Source: Lytechinus pictus
Lineage: Eukaryota > Echinodermata > Echinoidea > Temnopleuroida > Toxopneustidae
DNA length: 64,000 nt
NCBI RefSeq assembly: GCF_037042905.1
Contig: NC_087253.1
Span: 4,593,501-4,657,500, forward strand
Direction of reading: 5' to 3'
Part shown: one piece after another, positions 1-11,599 of the stretch
How positions within the stretch are numbered: position 1 is the stretch's first letter
Layout of the letters: every line of letters begins with the position of its first letter
Notes under the pieces: generated by a model
Told to the model about the DNA's origin: nothing
Databases searched by the model: none
The model's input: the letters and a program-made list of their open reading frames with translations, nothing else
Position numbers and translations under genes: made by a program

Positions 1-740
1 TTTCTCCATATTTTATCTTTTCTCCGAGATATGACAAAATCGGTATTCTGGTGGGTGTCATAACTTTTGTAACAAAAATTGTCATAAATTTCGTCTCTTC
101 TCTTTAGCGCGCACCCTAAATACACGGCTTTAAATACGCGTAATCCTTTTATACAAGCAAAAGATATGACAAAAGATATGACAGGGGGTAGCAGTCATAA
201 ATTTTTTCATATCTTTTCGGTCCAAATATCTCGATACCCTGCCGACTGAATAACAAGCATATAATGATATTTAGATTAGATTGTGGTATTAGTTTCATTC
301 ATCATCCATGACAATTTTTAATATTATATTTTCATACTACAATTAGTTAGGCCATACATATTAATTCCTCCTTTTTTCTCTCTGTTTTCCTCCCTTTTCT
401 ACTTCTCCTCTAAAATCCTTCACAGCTCCCTGTCTCTCTTTGTAATTAAGCGCATCGATATTCGCGTAGTTGCGCGATGCCAACAACTGTATTGGGGATA
501 CGCCCTACCTGTCACGGGGCCTTCCTTTTGGTTAGAATGGCTCTCACTGGGAACTAACGATGATTTTGATTGGTTTGCTTCCGAAAAGATGGGCGGGAAC
601 TTATAGAGATATGACAGGGAAAAGACAATGTTCAGAATAACGATTTGTGACAATCATAGCGGTGTCACATCTCGGAGAGAAATGACAAAACTTATGACAA
701 AAGCTATGACAGTGTTCCAGAATACCACCCCTGGATATTT
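1..740. repeat. Inverted-repeat flanked region with ATGACAAAA motifs
   Basis: TCTCCGAGATRTGACA occurs near 21-36 and, inverted, near 668-683. Many copies of ATGACAAAA/TTTTGTCAT cluster at both ends. It reads as an old DNA transposon whose left end lies at or beyond the window edge. I see no credible protein in it. Confidence 0.35.
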
Positions 741-940
741 AGCTAAACTCTCGGGCGCACTGGCCAGCGAGCTTGCTCTCCCGGGCAAGTCCCGCGATGC
801 GTCGGCGCAGGCACTAATCTGCGTTCTGCTGAGCGCGGTGGCTCGGAGAAAAGTAGGTAATTCGACTCAAGTAACCGGACTTTGTAATCTCAGCGCATAG
901 ATTTTGGTTATAAATTATTGAAAGTAGGATATAAAACAAA

Positions 941-1104
941 TATATCAGGCATTTAATTCGAAAGCATAGTGGGAATTATTGATCCTCGGTTGGACTGGCA
1001 AAACTACTATATTTCCCTCGGGGCTTCGCCCCTCGGGAAAAATAGTAATTGCCAGACCAACCTCGGATAAATAGTTCAACTATACTTTCTCAAAGCCTGA
1101 TATA
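941..1104. mobile_element. Foldback MITE, about 164 bp
   Basis: The ends are inverted (TATATCAGGC / GCCTGATATA). The centre is a hairpin around CCTCGGGGCTTCGCCCCTCGG with imperfect arms on both sides. Non-autonomous. Confidence 0.6.
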
Positions 1105-1112
1105 TTCGTTTA

Positions 1113-1153
<41 letters not shown>

Positions 1154-4100
1154 CAGTAAAAAAATTGTTCCCCATTTTTACACTGTGTAATGAACTGTGT
1201 AATGAACAAAGAGATTAATTAGTTTTATTGATTAATTTATCTCTTTGCTCATTATACAGAGTGTACAAAATGGAAAACAATTTTTGTTTTACTGTTAATG
1301 ATAAGAATAACAGAAAATTATCGCATTTATTATTATAAAAAAAAATATGGCATAGTGGTTTAATGGTAGAGCGCCCGTGTGATGTAGGCTCGATCCGTTT
1401 TCGAGTTAAACCAAAGAAAGTTTTAAAAAATAGGACCTTCTGTCATCTAGCCAAGCGCTTGACATATCAGAAAATAGAAGGGTCATAACATTTTATGTTA
1501 AGCCGGTGGAAAATAAAATGGTACATAGTTGCACGATCATCATCTCTTGGATATTTGTTTTCAATTATGATATGTTCAGTATTTTCCCCAACGCCTTTAG
1601 ATAAGGTTGATTTTTTCCCTTTTGGCTGCCCATATCAACTGACGTTCAAACAGCAGTTGGGAAAGTGAATATCCGCTCATCGAAATATTGCGCAATTCCA
1701 GAAGTTTCCACCTACTCACAGTTCAACATTGCACAATCACACCTTTCCTTTGTATGTGAAATCAATGCCTTTTTGCCTTATTTGTATCGTTTGTATATTA
1801 CTAGATCATGTAAATTTGTTTATTACCCTTGTATCGAATGAAATAAACAAATCTTGAAACTTCTTTCTTATTTACATTTTTACATCCGATTCGGATGATA
1901 TTTCTAGCTCATTCATTATGCTCGGTTAATTTTCCCCTTTCATTAAAATAAACTTTTCATTGGAAGTAGACTTTTTCTTTAATGGTCTAATCTCAGATGT
2001 TAACTTTGAGCATCAGATTTCTCCCCTCTATAACGAATGCAATAAATTGTTATTTAAATGGTTCATGATTGTTATTTCGGTAAATGAACGTTTATGATGT
2101 ATGCCCAATTATCTGTTGGTTTCACATGCAAGTTGTTTTATTTTCCTCTGAAAATCACATTTCGTAGATTTTAAAAGACTATTATATGTACTACATGATA
2201 TAACTCTGTTGTTCTTTCGGGTATTTTCGCCAGTGATCTTATATATCCTATATATTATTCTTGTCACAAACAGTAAAAAAAATAGTTTCCCATTTTTACA
2301 CTTTGTGTAATGAAAAAGAGATTAATTCGTTTTATTGATTAATTTATATCTTTGTTCCTTATACAGAGTAAAAAAGATGGAAAACAATTTTTGTTTTACT
2401 GTTAATGATAAGAATAACAGAAAACTATAGAATTGATTATTAACAAAAAAGCATTATGGCATAGTGGTTTAATGGTAGAGCGCCCGTGTGATGTAGGCTC
2501 GATCCGTTTTCGAGTCAAACCAAAGAACGTTGAAAATAGGAACTTCTTTCATCTAGCCAGGCGCTTGACATATCAGAAAATAGAAGGGTCATAAAATTAT
2601 ATGTTAAGCCGGTGGAAAGTAAAATGGTACATAGTTGCACAATCATCATCTCTGGGATATTTGTTTTCAATAATGATATGTTCAGTATGTTTCTCAACGC
2701 CTTTAGATAAGGTTGATTTTTATTCTTTTTTGGCTGCCCATATCAACTGACGTTGAAACAGCAGTTGAGAAAGTGAATATCCGCTCATCGAAATATTGCG
2801 CAATTCCAGAAGTTTCCACCTACTCACAGTTCAACATTGCACAATCGCACCTTTCCTTTGTATGTGAAATCAATGCCTTTTTCGCCATAATTTGTATTGT
2901 TTGTATAAGTAGATCATGTAAATTTGTTTATTACCCTTTTATCGAATGAAATTAACAAATCTTAATTCTTCTTTCTTATTTACATTTTACATCCGATTCG
3001 GATGATATTTCTAGCTCATTCATTATGCTCGGTTAATTTTCCCCTTTCATTAGAATAAACTTTTCATTGGAAGTAGACTTTTTCTCTAAAGGTCTAATCT
3101 CAGATGTTAACTTTGAGCATCAGATTACTCCCCTTTAATGAATACCATAAATTGTTATGTAAAATGGTACATGATTGTTATTTCGGTACATGAACAGTTA
3201 TAATGTATGCCCAATTATCTATTGGTTTCACATGCAAGTTGTTTTATTTTCCTCTGAAAATAACATTTCGTAGATTTTAAAAGACTATTATATGTACTAC
3301 ATGATATACATGTAACTCTGTTGTTTTTTGGGGTATTTTCGCCAGTGATCTTATTTATATTTATATATTATTTTTGTCACAAACAGTAAAAAAAAAAATG
3401 GTTTCACATTTTTACACTCTGTGTTATGAACAAAGAGATTAATTAGTTTTATTGATTAATTTATCTCTTTGTTCCTTATACAGAGTGTATAAAATGGAAA
3501 ACAATTTTTATTTTACTGTTAATGATAAAAATAACAGAAAATTATCGAAATGATTATTTAAAAAAAAAATTATGGCATAGTGTTTTAATGGTAGAGCGCC
3601 CGTGTAATGTAGGCTCGATCCGTTTCCGAATCATACCAAAGAACGTTGAAAATAGCACCTTCTGTCATCTACCCAGGCGCTTGACATATCAGAAAATAGA
3701 AGGGACATACAATTTTATGTTAAGCCGGTGGAAAGTAAAATGGGACATAGTTGCACAATCATCATCTCTTGGATATCTATTTTCAATTATTTGTTCAGTA
3801 TGTTTCCCAACGCCTTTAGATAAGGTTGATTTTTCCCCTTTTGGCTGCCCATATCAACTGACGTTCAAACAGCAGTTGGGAAAGTGAATATCCGCTCATC
3901 GAAATATTGCGCAATTCCAGAAGTTTCCACCTACTCACAGTTCAACATTGCACAATCGCACCTTTCCTTTGTATTTTTCTTTGCATGTGAAATAAATGCA
4001 TTTTTTGCCATAATTTGTATCGTTTGTATATTAGTAGATCATGTAATTTTTGTTATTACCCTTTTATCGAATGAAATAAACAAATCTTGAAATTTCTTTC

Positions 4101-4471
4101 TTATTTACATTTTTACATCCGATTCGAATGAGATTTGTAGCTCATTCATTATGCTCGGTTATTTTTCCCCTTTCATTAAAATAAACTTTTCATTGGAAGT
4201 AAACTTTTTCTTTAAAGGTGTAATCTCAGATGTTAACTTTGAGCATCAGATTTCTCCCCTCTATAACGAATGCAATAAATTGTTATTCAAATGGTTCATG
4301 ATTGTTATTTCGGTAAATGAACGTTTATGATGTATGCCCAATTATCTGTTGGTTTCACATGCAAGTTGTTTTATTTTCCTCTGAAAATCACATTTCGTAG
4401 ATTTTAAAAGACTATTATATGTACTACATGATATAACTCTGTTGTTCTTTCGGGTATTTTCGCCAGTGATC

Positions 4472-4475
<4 letters not shown>
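1154..4475 (+). repeat. Tandem array of three ~1.1 kb units (SINE-like head, hairpin leader)
   Basis: Units start at 1154, 2271 and 3384, each with CAGTAAAA. Each unit has (i) a ~130-150 bp stem-loop ending TTTTACTG, (ii) a tRNA-like head GGCATAGTGGTTTAATGGTAG with a B-box-like GGCTCGATCC, (iii) an unrelated body, and (iv) a tail with AATAAACAAATCTTGAA and further common sequence. A fourth unit lies at 5881-6960. The copies are similar but diverged. Confidence 0.75.

Positions 4476-4540
<65 letters not shown>
4474..4540. repeat. (TA)n microsatellite
   Basis: Simple TA dinucleotides. Similar tracts lie at about 1119-1150, 5821-5867, 36461-36485, 41862-41962, 55897-55930 and 57792-57812, several at element edges. 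Confidence 0.9.
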
Positions 4541-4741
4541 GGTTCAAACAAAGAAAAGTATAAAAACTCCGTAGACAGTAATATTTTAACGAAATTTCGC
4601 CCATAGGGCTTTGTCAAGTTATGACAAATTTATTAGATTGCATCACAATAATGCATCATAAAAATGCGCGGTATCCAAGCAGTGAGCAAAAGCGCACAAA
4701 GGATAACGAAAAGGATACGTCATGAAGGGGAAACGAAAGAA

Positions 4742-4911
4742 GACAGTAGGAGAGGTAGATAGAGAGAAAATGAGAGAGAGAGCGCGTGAGAGAAAGAAGA
4801 AGAGAGAGTGGTTGAGAAGGAGGGAGATATGGGAGAAAGAAAGAAGAAAAAGAGAAGAAAAAGAAAAAGGAAAGAGAACAGGAAAGAAAGACAAGGAAGA
4901 TAAGGTAAAAT

Positions 4912-4942
<31 letters not shown>

Positions 4943-5170
4943 CCACGTCAAACGAAATAAGTGGAAAGAAACATTGAAAAAGAAAGAAAGAAAGAAAGAA
5001 AGAGCGGGTGAGAAGAAGGGAGATAGGGGAGAAAGAAAGAAAAAAAGAGAAGGAAAAGGAAAGAGAAAAGGAAAGAAAGACAAGGAAGAGTGGGTAAAAG
5101 AAAAATAAAAAGAAAGTAAAATAAGAAGAAAAGAAATATCTACGTCAGACGAAATGAGTGGAAAGAAACA
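4742..5170. repeat. Purine-rich tract, tandemly duplicated
   Basis: Two copies of a GA-rich stretch each end in a near-identical GTCAAACGAAATAAGTGG / GTCAGACGAAATGAGTGG followed by AAAGAAACATTGA. An A-run of about 27 lies near 4913-4939. Long open frames here (Phe/Ser/Leu or Lys/Arg/Glu) are composition artefacts. Confidence 0.6.
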
Positions 5171-5715
5171 TTGAGTCCATTGGGTTGGAGAAATCCAATG
5201 CGATGGATAAACTTTTCTTCCAAAAGCTTTCTGTCCTCATCACTTCCTTTGCAAGATAGAATTCCGAAGATCTTCATATCATCTATGGTGTGTCCAGGCA
5301 AATTGAAGTGACGGGCCACAGGAAGACCTTGAGTGTTGAGTTTAATGGACCTTAGGTGTTCAGTAGCTCTGTCGGCCATCCTACGCTTGGTTTCCCCGAT
5401 ATAGATAAAGTCACAGCGAGAGCAGACGATGACATAAATCAGGTTGGTGGAGGTACAGGTAAAATCTTTCCTTATTTTCCACGTGCCATTCGGCCCCTTC
5501 AGCAAAGTGCAATCAGAAACAAAACGGCACGTGTTGCACCTACGTCTCCTGCAAGATGCTGTTCCTTGCCGCTGGGATTGATTGACTGTAAGTGGTTTCA
5601 TTCTGGAGTGAACGAGTAAGTCCCTCAAACTCTTGTCTGTTTTGTAGGCAACAATGGGTGGTTCGTTGAATATGTTATTTTGACGCAATCTGATAAATGT
5701 GTCATAACTTGACAA
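5140..5715 (-). pseudogene. GIY-YIG endonuclease C-terminal fragment of a Penelope-like retroelement
   Basis: The open frame has 191 codons. The Cys-containing linker (CRRRRCNTC, then C near residue 69) precedes LIYVIVCSRC..YIGETKRRMADRATEHL, the GIY-YIG signature with its usual Arg and Glu-His. Penelope-like proteins carry this domain after the reverse transcriptase, which is absent here, so this is a 5'-truncated remnant rather than a host gene. The end of the frame runs into a purine-rich repeat. Confidence 0.75.
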
Positions 5716-5816
5716 AGCCCTATGGGCGAAAATTCGTTAAAATAAAATATTACTGTCCACGGAGGTTTTATACTTTTCTTTGTTTGAACCTATTTATAAT
5801 CTCCGAGCAGATCATT

Positions 5817-5870
<54 letters not shown>

Positions 5871-5880
5871 TTGTCACAAA

Positions 5881-6960
5881 CAGTAAAAAAAAAAATGTTT
5901 CCCATTTTTACACTCTGTGTAATGAACAGAGATTAATTAGTTTTATTGATTAATTTATCTCTTTGTTCCTTATACAGAGCGTATAAAATGAAAAACAATT
6001 TTTGTTTTACTGTTAATGATAAAAATAACAGAAAATTTCGGATTATTATTAAAAAAAAAAAAAATTATGGCATAGTGGTTTAATGGTAGAGCGCCCGTGT
6101 GATGTAGGCTCGCTCCGTTTTCGAGTCATACCAAAAAACGTTGAAAAATAGGACCTTCTGTCATCTAGCCAGGCACTTGACATATCAGAAAATAGAAGGG
6201 TCATAAAATTCTATGTTGACCCGGTTGAAAGTAAAATGGTACATAGTTGCACAATCATCACCTCTTGGATATCTGTTTTCAATTATGATTTGTTCAGTAT
6301 GTTTCCCAACGCCTTTAGATAAGGTTGATTTTTTCCCTTTTGGCTGCCCATATCAACTGACGTTGACACAGCAGTTCAATCTCCGGGCATCGAAATATTG
6401 CGCAATTCCAGAAGTTTTCACTTACTCACCATTCAACATTGCGCAATCACACTTCTCCTTTGCATTTTTCTTTGTATGTGAAATCAGTGTCATTTTCGCC
6501 TTAATTTGTATCGTTTGTAAAAGTAAATCATGCAAATTTATTTACACTTTTATCGAATGGAATAAACAAAAACTTGAATCTTCTTCTATTACTTTTTTTT
6601 ACATTCAATTCGGTTGAGATTTCTAACTCATTAATTATGCTCGGTTAATTTTCCCCTTTTATTAAAATAAACTTTTCTTTTGAAGTTGACTTTTCCTTCT
6701 AAGGTCTAATCTCAAGATGTGAACTTTGAGCATCATATTTCTCCCCTTTAAAATGAACGCCATAATTTGTCATTTAAATGGTTCATGAGTGTTAATTTTA
6801 TACATGAACGAATATGATGAATGTCCAATTATCTGTTGGTTTCACATGCAAGCTATTTTTCTCTCTCTGAAAATCGCATTTCGTAGATTTTAAAAGCTTA
6901 TACAACATGTGCTACAAGACAAAACTCTGTTATTCTTTCAGGTATGTTTGCCAATGATCT
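5881..6960 (+). repeat. Fourth copy of the ~1.1 kb repeat unit
   Basis: It has the same order of hairpin leader (5881-6013), tRNA-like head (from 6068), body and tail as the three units at 1154-4475. It is separated from them by a Penelope-like insertion flanked by (TA)n. Confidence 0.72.
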
Positions 6961-6986
6961 TAACTCATTGAACACTTTTCTCAATT

Positions 6987-7380
6987 GGTCTACAATCAGA
7001 TGGTCTCATTCTTAGATAGTCTGATACAATAATGGCTAAACCCACTTGGTCTACAATCAGATGGTCTAATTCTTTGATAGTCTGATACAATGATGGCTAA
7101 ACCCACTCGGTCTACTATCAGATGGTCTAATTCTTTGATAGTCTGATACAATGATGGCTAAACCCACTTGGTCTACAATCAGATGGTCTAATTCTTTGAT
7201 AGTCTGATACAATGATGGCTAAACCCACTCGGCCTACTATCAGATGGTCTAATTCTTAGATAGTCTGATACAATGAGGGCTAAACCCACTCGGTCTACAA
7301 TCAGATGGTCTAATTCTTAGATAGTCTGATACAATGATGGCTAAACCCACTTGGTCTACTATCAATTTGGTCTATGTATC
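6987..7380. repeat. Minisatellite, 61-bp period, six copies
   Basis: GGTCTAC(A/T)ATCAGATGG starts at 6987, 7048, 7109, 7170, 7231, 7292 and 7353. The spacing is 61 bp throughout. Unit ends read GGCTAAACCCACTY. Confidence 0.9.
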
Positions 7381-7415
7381 GTTTGGTCCTATCATCTCAT
7401 GGCCTTATATCCATT

Positions 7416-7719
7416 GGCCCGTATTCTGAAGTCAGCTTTAACTTAGACCATAGTCTAACTCTGTGCACAAATTATGGGATGCCAAAAGTGTCAATTTTTG
7501 TTATTAAGTTGTATGTTTCTTATGTTTACTGTGCTCTTCCCTGATTCATCGATGTTGAATATAATTATCATCTATACTTCCTCAAAAATTATGAATGATT
7601 TGTGAGTCAAATGAGCTGATATCTCTACTGTTAGTGATTTATGTAACAATTGGCTATCCATACTTAAACCACAACTTTAAACCCGAGTTTAAGTTAAGCC
7701 CGACTTTAGAATACGGGCC
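7416..7719. mobile_element. MITE with GGCCCGTATTCTGA ends
   Basis: The terminal inverted repeats are GGCCCGTATTCTGAAGTC and its counterpart ending TAGAATACGGGCC. Flanks share ATT. A related end family bounds 22789-26416. Confidence 0.65.
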
Positions 7720-7779
7720 ATTTGGTCTAACTCTCATTTAGTCTAATATCCAGACGACGTAATTTCCACTTCGTCTACC

Positions 7780-8039
7780 TACACTGCAAAATATCTGGTG
7801 TTGATTTAACACCAGCCCGGAATCTATATATGTCCATACCAGAGAAGTGTTAAACAACACCAGTTTGGTTTTGGTCTAACACCAGATAAGTGTTTATACA
7901 ACACCAATTAGTATTAAAACAGCATCAGTTTGATCTCAAACTGGTGTTGTTTCAATACTTCTCTGGCGTGGACATATATATTTAGGCCTAAATTCCGGGC
8001 CGGTGTTAAATCAACACCGGAGGTTTTTGTTACAGTGTA
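7780..8039. mobile_element. Tc1/mariner-like MITE, about 260 bp
   Basis: It starts TACACTGCAAA and ends TTACAGTGTA, flanked by TA. Internal sub-repeats of TGGTGTTGATTTAACACC and its inverse make it strongly self-complementary. Confidence 0.65.
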
Positions 8040-9530
8040 TTGCACTTTATTTAAAATGAAATTTGGTTCATGAACAGTTCATCAAATCATAAGACACTAA
8101 AGAGGAGTCAGACCAAGTAGATGTTAGACAAACATGAGTATGCTTAGACAATCAGAATAAATGGTGAATAACAGGAAATGCTTGTAAACGAACTACGACC
8201 ATGTACAGGGGCGAAACAGGGGTCGGTATCGCCAGGAAAGGGGGGGGGGGGGCAAGCGCAAAAAAAAACCCTGATCATAAACAGGCAGTGGCGTAATGAG
8301 GCCAACAATCTGAGGGGGCCAGAGGTGGTCTATCGGGCAGTATATATATATTGCGAGCGAGCAAAAATTTCGACATTTTTATTAAAAAACCTAATTTTGT
8401 GACACATTTTTTTTTTAACATAATTTTCAGAAAATTATATCATACTTCATCCTTCTCTCTTTCCTTATATATTTTCTGTACGCAACTGTGAACATGATTT
8501 TTTAATGTTCGCGAGCATTAGGGCGAAGCTCAATGCGGCAGTAGCATAAGTGAGTAAAAAAAAAGAGGGGCGCAGTATGGCGCATTTGGCAAAAAGTTGC
8601 TTAATATAAGTCCCGGACGAGCGAAGCAAGTGAGAAAAAGTCACCTTTCAATGAGAATCTAACTTTGAGAAAGATTTTGACTTGATAACATCATATCTTA
8701 CACTTTTCCTATGGTTTTCTTTTCTCCTTTTTTGTTCTGGATGGAGAACTTTTGGGGGCCATAGCCCAATCCTTTCCGTCTCTATGCCATTGTTATTCGA
8801 TAATTCTTGATTCTAAAAACAATTTTAGACCTTGCAGATGGCCACTATTTCTTATCAAATTGCGGGTATTTAGTTATTTTTTTTACACAAGACATTAATT
8901 CATCGTAAATGCGTAATAATGATAATAATTTGCATTTATATAGCGCTTTATCAATCTACGACTGTTCAAAGCGCTTCACAATTATTATTACCCGGTCACT
9001 GGTTTCATAGCATTCCAAGCCGCCTATTTAATAAACCAAATATTTTGAGCGGCACAATATAGCAAATGTGGTAAAATTTGTAACAAGTTGCCGGTGAGCG
9101 AAGCAAGCCAAAAAAAATGGCCTTTTGAAATGAAATTTTATGATAGATTTTTCATTATATTCAAGCAAATAACATATTTAATTGCTTTCTATTAATTTGA
9201 TTTTGTTGCCTCCTTTATATGTTCTTTTATTTTATCTTGGTTATGGAACCATGCATGCCCCCCCCCCCCCGTACACCAGTGCTTCGATAATTAACGTAAA
9301 GCTTATAACAGGAAAGGTGAATACAGTGGGACCGTTAAAGAGCCCTTTAAAGGTTACAGATGAAGAGCCCCTACTGCATGGAGTTTGGGGCAGCTACCGT
9401 ACGGTCATATAACGTATAATAGGGGGACAGGTCTAGCCCTTGGCTAAACCTTTTGTCCTGATTGCACTCGTTATTTATAATAGATTTCATACACAATGTT
9501 ATAAGCCATCCATCTTTCTTCCTGCTCTTT
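8040..9530. other. Repeat-derived region without a recognisable gene
   Basis: It contains CGAGCGAAGCAAG-type fragments, homopolymer G and C runs, and a GCATTTATATAGCGCTTTA fragment near 8930 that recurs in variant form near 39818 and 57840. No supported coding sequence. Confidence 0.5.
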
Positions 9531-9539
9531 ATTTCAAAT

Positions 9540-10022
9540 CCGCCATGTCCGCGGCTGCCCGTTCGTGTTTTTAACTTCTCTTTTTTCTTTGTCCATTTTC
9601 TTCATTTTTCCAATTGAGCTTTTGGCTCATTCCATTTTACCTTCATTTCCCTTTTTTTGTTGATAAATAATTTTATTTTACTTCCCTTTCTTACTAATCA
9701 TGCGAGAAATAGTTTCGGAATGTTGCTTTCTCACATGTTCTTCTCTCCTTCCTTTTCCCGCTTTCCTTCCATTTTCCCTTTACATAATTTTTTTTTCTTT
9801 TTTCACTTTTTCCTTTTCCTTTCTTTCTTTCTTTCTTTCTGTTTTTTCCTTTTTTTTATTTTCCCGATAAAATCCGCCAAAGGAGGGGGGGGGGGGGTAT
9901 GATGTGCCCAAACACAAATCGGTTTTTAAACCAAGTACACTGCACACGTTATTAAGGGTCTGTGCCTCCAGACTATCTTGACATTGCGGGGAATTAGGTT
10001 AACAAAGTATAGTTAATGAATG
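9540..10022 (+). repeat. Dispersed pyrimidine-rich element, plus-oriented copy
   Basis: It contains AGCTTTTGGCTCATTCC, a long CT-rich stretch, a G-run, then AAGGGTCTGTGCCTCCAG and a tail GTATAGTTAATGAA. The same order in reverse is found at 61021-61640. Confidence 0.6.
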
Positions 10023-11387
10023 TTTGGCAAAAAGCATGAAGAAAAAATATGACTTTCTATTTTTTGGTGTTTTGAGACCTCATGCGCACCCTCTACGTCA
10101 TCGATGTATAATTTCGATTAAATTGCCAATTGCTCAGAAAATATTTTAACTAAAAGTTGCTCACAAAATAAATCAAAAGTGTGCACGCAATCCTTTAATT
10201 TAATTTCTGGAAAAAGCAAAAGCGCCCCAATGACGAGCTCGGTCGCTTTACTGCCTCGCTTTCGACTTTCTTGGAAAATTTTATTCTACCTACGGCCAAA
10301 GGCGAGCGACATGGGAAATATAGATGATATTATCATATATTTAAATTGCTCAAGGAAACAAGAGGGTATTATTTAGTGCAAAACTAGATACATCCTTAAA
10401 TTACTCGCTATAAATTATACAATGTATAATTTATAGCGAATAATTTAAAACATCAATTGTAACTGTCACTTAAAATATTAATTAGTTCTCCCGATATTGA
10501 AACTAATCTATAGAAAAAAAGGAGACAGTTCACGTATAGCTAATTTTTAACAACTTCATTTTAATTGCATTTGTAATCTGTCTACGTGATCTAGGCATGT
10601 CGTAAATACACCAAAATTAATTACACGCGTAAAACCAGTTTAAACATGTTTAAAATAACATATTATTCGTTCAGTATCACACGTTACAAGGTCTTACATT
10701 TTGCATTTTTTTAATCAGAATTACACATACATCTAACTAGCTAGTGAGTTTCTAACTTTTAAGACGTTTATTTAGGTTTTCTGTAATTTGATTCAAATAT
10801 CATGTGCAATCACATGAACATTGTTCTTTGAATGTGCTAACAGCAAAGGGAATCTTTTATCGAATGTATTCTCACAAATTTGGATTCGTATTTGCCGTTA
10901 GCGTTATAAAGATATGAAGGAATAAGATCACAGAATACATGAAAATGTAAGAAATAAGATTAATTTTTCTCAATCAATACCACAGCAACTGCTGTGTTAA
11001 GTGTGCCTGAAAAAAAAACAAGCGAATCGGAGGAAGATCGAATCATGTCTTTATCCCCTAACAAATTAATCATTCATTTGACATGGTAAATATAGTGCAA
11101 TTCCCTGCTACCAACAATAAACCAGATGCGATATACCGTGTACATGCATCCTTATACATTCACAACAAACTGCGTATCATGTTCTTATCAAACAAAAAAT
11201 AATCTAAACAGATATCATAACACGTTATTTCAGGTTAACAACAAAAACAAAAAGAAGATATAAAATCCATCTTTTTTAAATATATGGTTCGAGACACGGA
11301 GGGTCAGACTACTTAGGTCTTTTAAAAAGAGAAATCAATTTTGAATCAATATTTTTTAAATAAAAATAAACAACATAGTCCAAAGTT
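10023..11387. other. AT-rich stretch, no gene seen
   Basis: No ORF with recognisable similarity. It contains one perfect 35-bp palindromic hairpin at 10405-10439. Confidence 0.4.
10405..10439. repeat. Perfect hairpin, 16-bp arms
   Basis: TCGCTATAAATTATAC, a 3-base loop, then its exact complement. Confidence 0.85.
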
Positions 11388-11585
11388 CAGGGGCGTCACG
11401 AGGGAGTGCAGGGGGTGGGCTAGCCTCTTGTGAAGGCCCTGTCGGCTGCTTTCCGAGCGAACATGACGAAGCAAGGGAGAGAGCGAGACAGAGCGCCGCG
11501 AGTTAGGAAATCCCTCGCTTTGCCTGGGAAGCAGCCGCCAGGGCCTCGACAAGAGGCTAGGGGTGGGCTAGATGTGACGCCATTC
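11388..11585. mobile_element. Foldback MITE-like repeat
   Basis: The outer ends GGGCGTCACGAGG and ATGTGACGCC, and the inner GCCTCTTGTGAAGGCCCTG and CAGGGCCTCGACAAGAGGC, are inverted pairs, giving a hairpin of about 200 bp. Confidence 0.5.
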
Positions 11586-11599
11586 TTATATTTTTCTCA

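Larger units (their letters stand above)
4541..5790 (-). mobile_element. Penelope-like element remnant with inverted flanking arms
   Basis: Arms of about 85-90 bp (4541-4625 and 5701-5790) are near-perfect inverted copies, from GGTTCAAACAAAGAAAAG to TTGTC. They enclose a GIY-YIG coding fragment and purine-rich tracts. (TA)n lies on both sides. Reverse transcriptase is missing, so the element is dead. Confidence 0.65.

Noticed and set aside
1348..1403. tRNA gene
   Set aside because: It has A- and B-box-like sequences but no complete cloverleaf or acceptor stem, and recurs as the head of a SINE-like repeat (2456, 3573, 6068).
4643..5083. Phe/Ser/Leu-rich minus-strand frame and Lys/Arg-rich plus-strand frame
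   Set aside because: Composition artefacts of a purine-rich tract.
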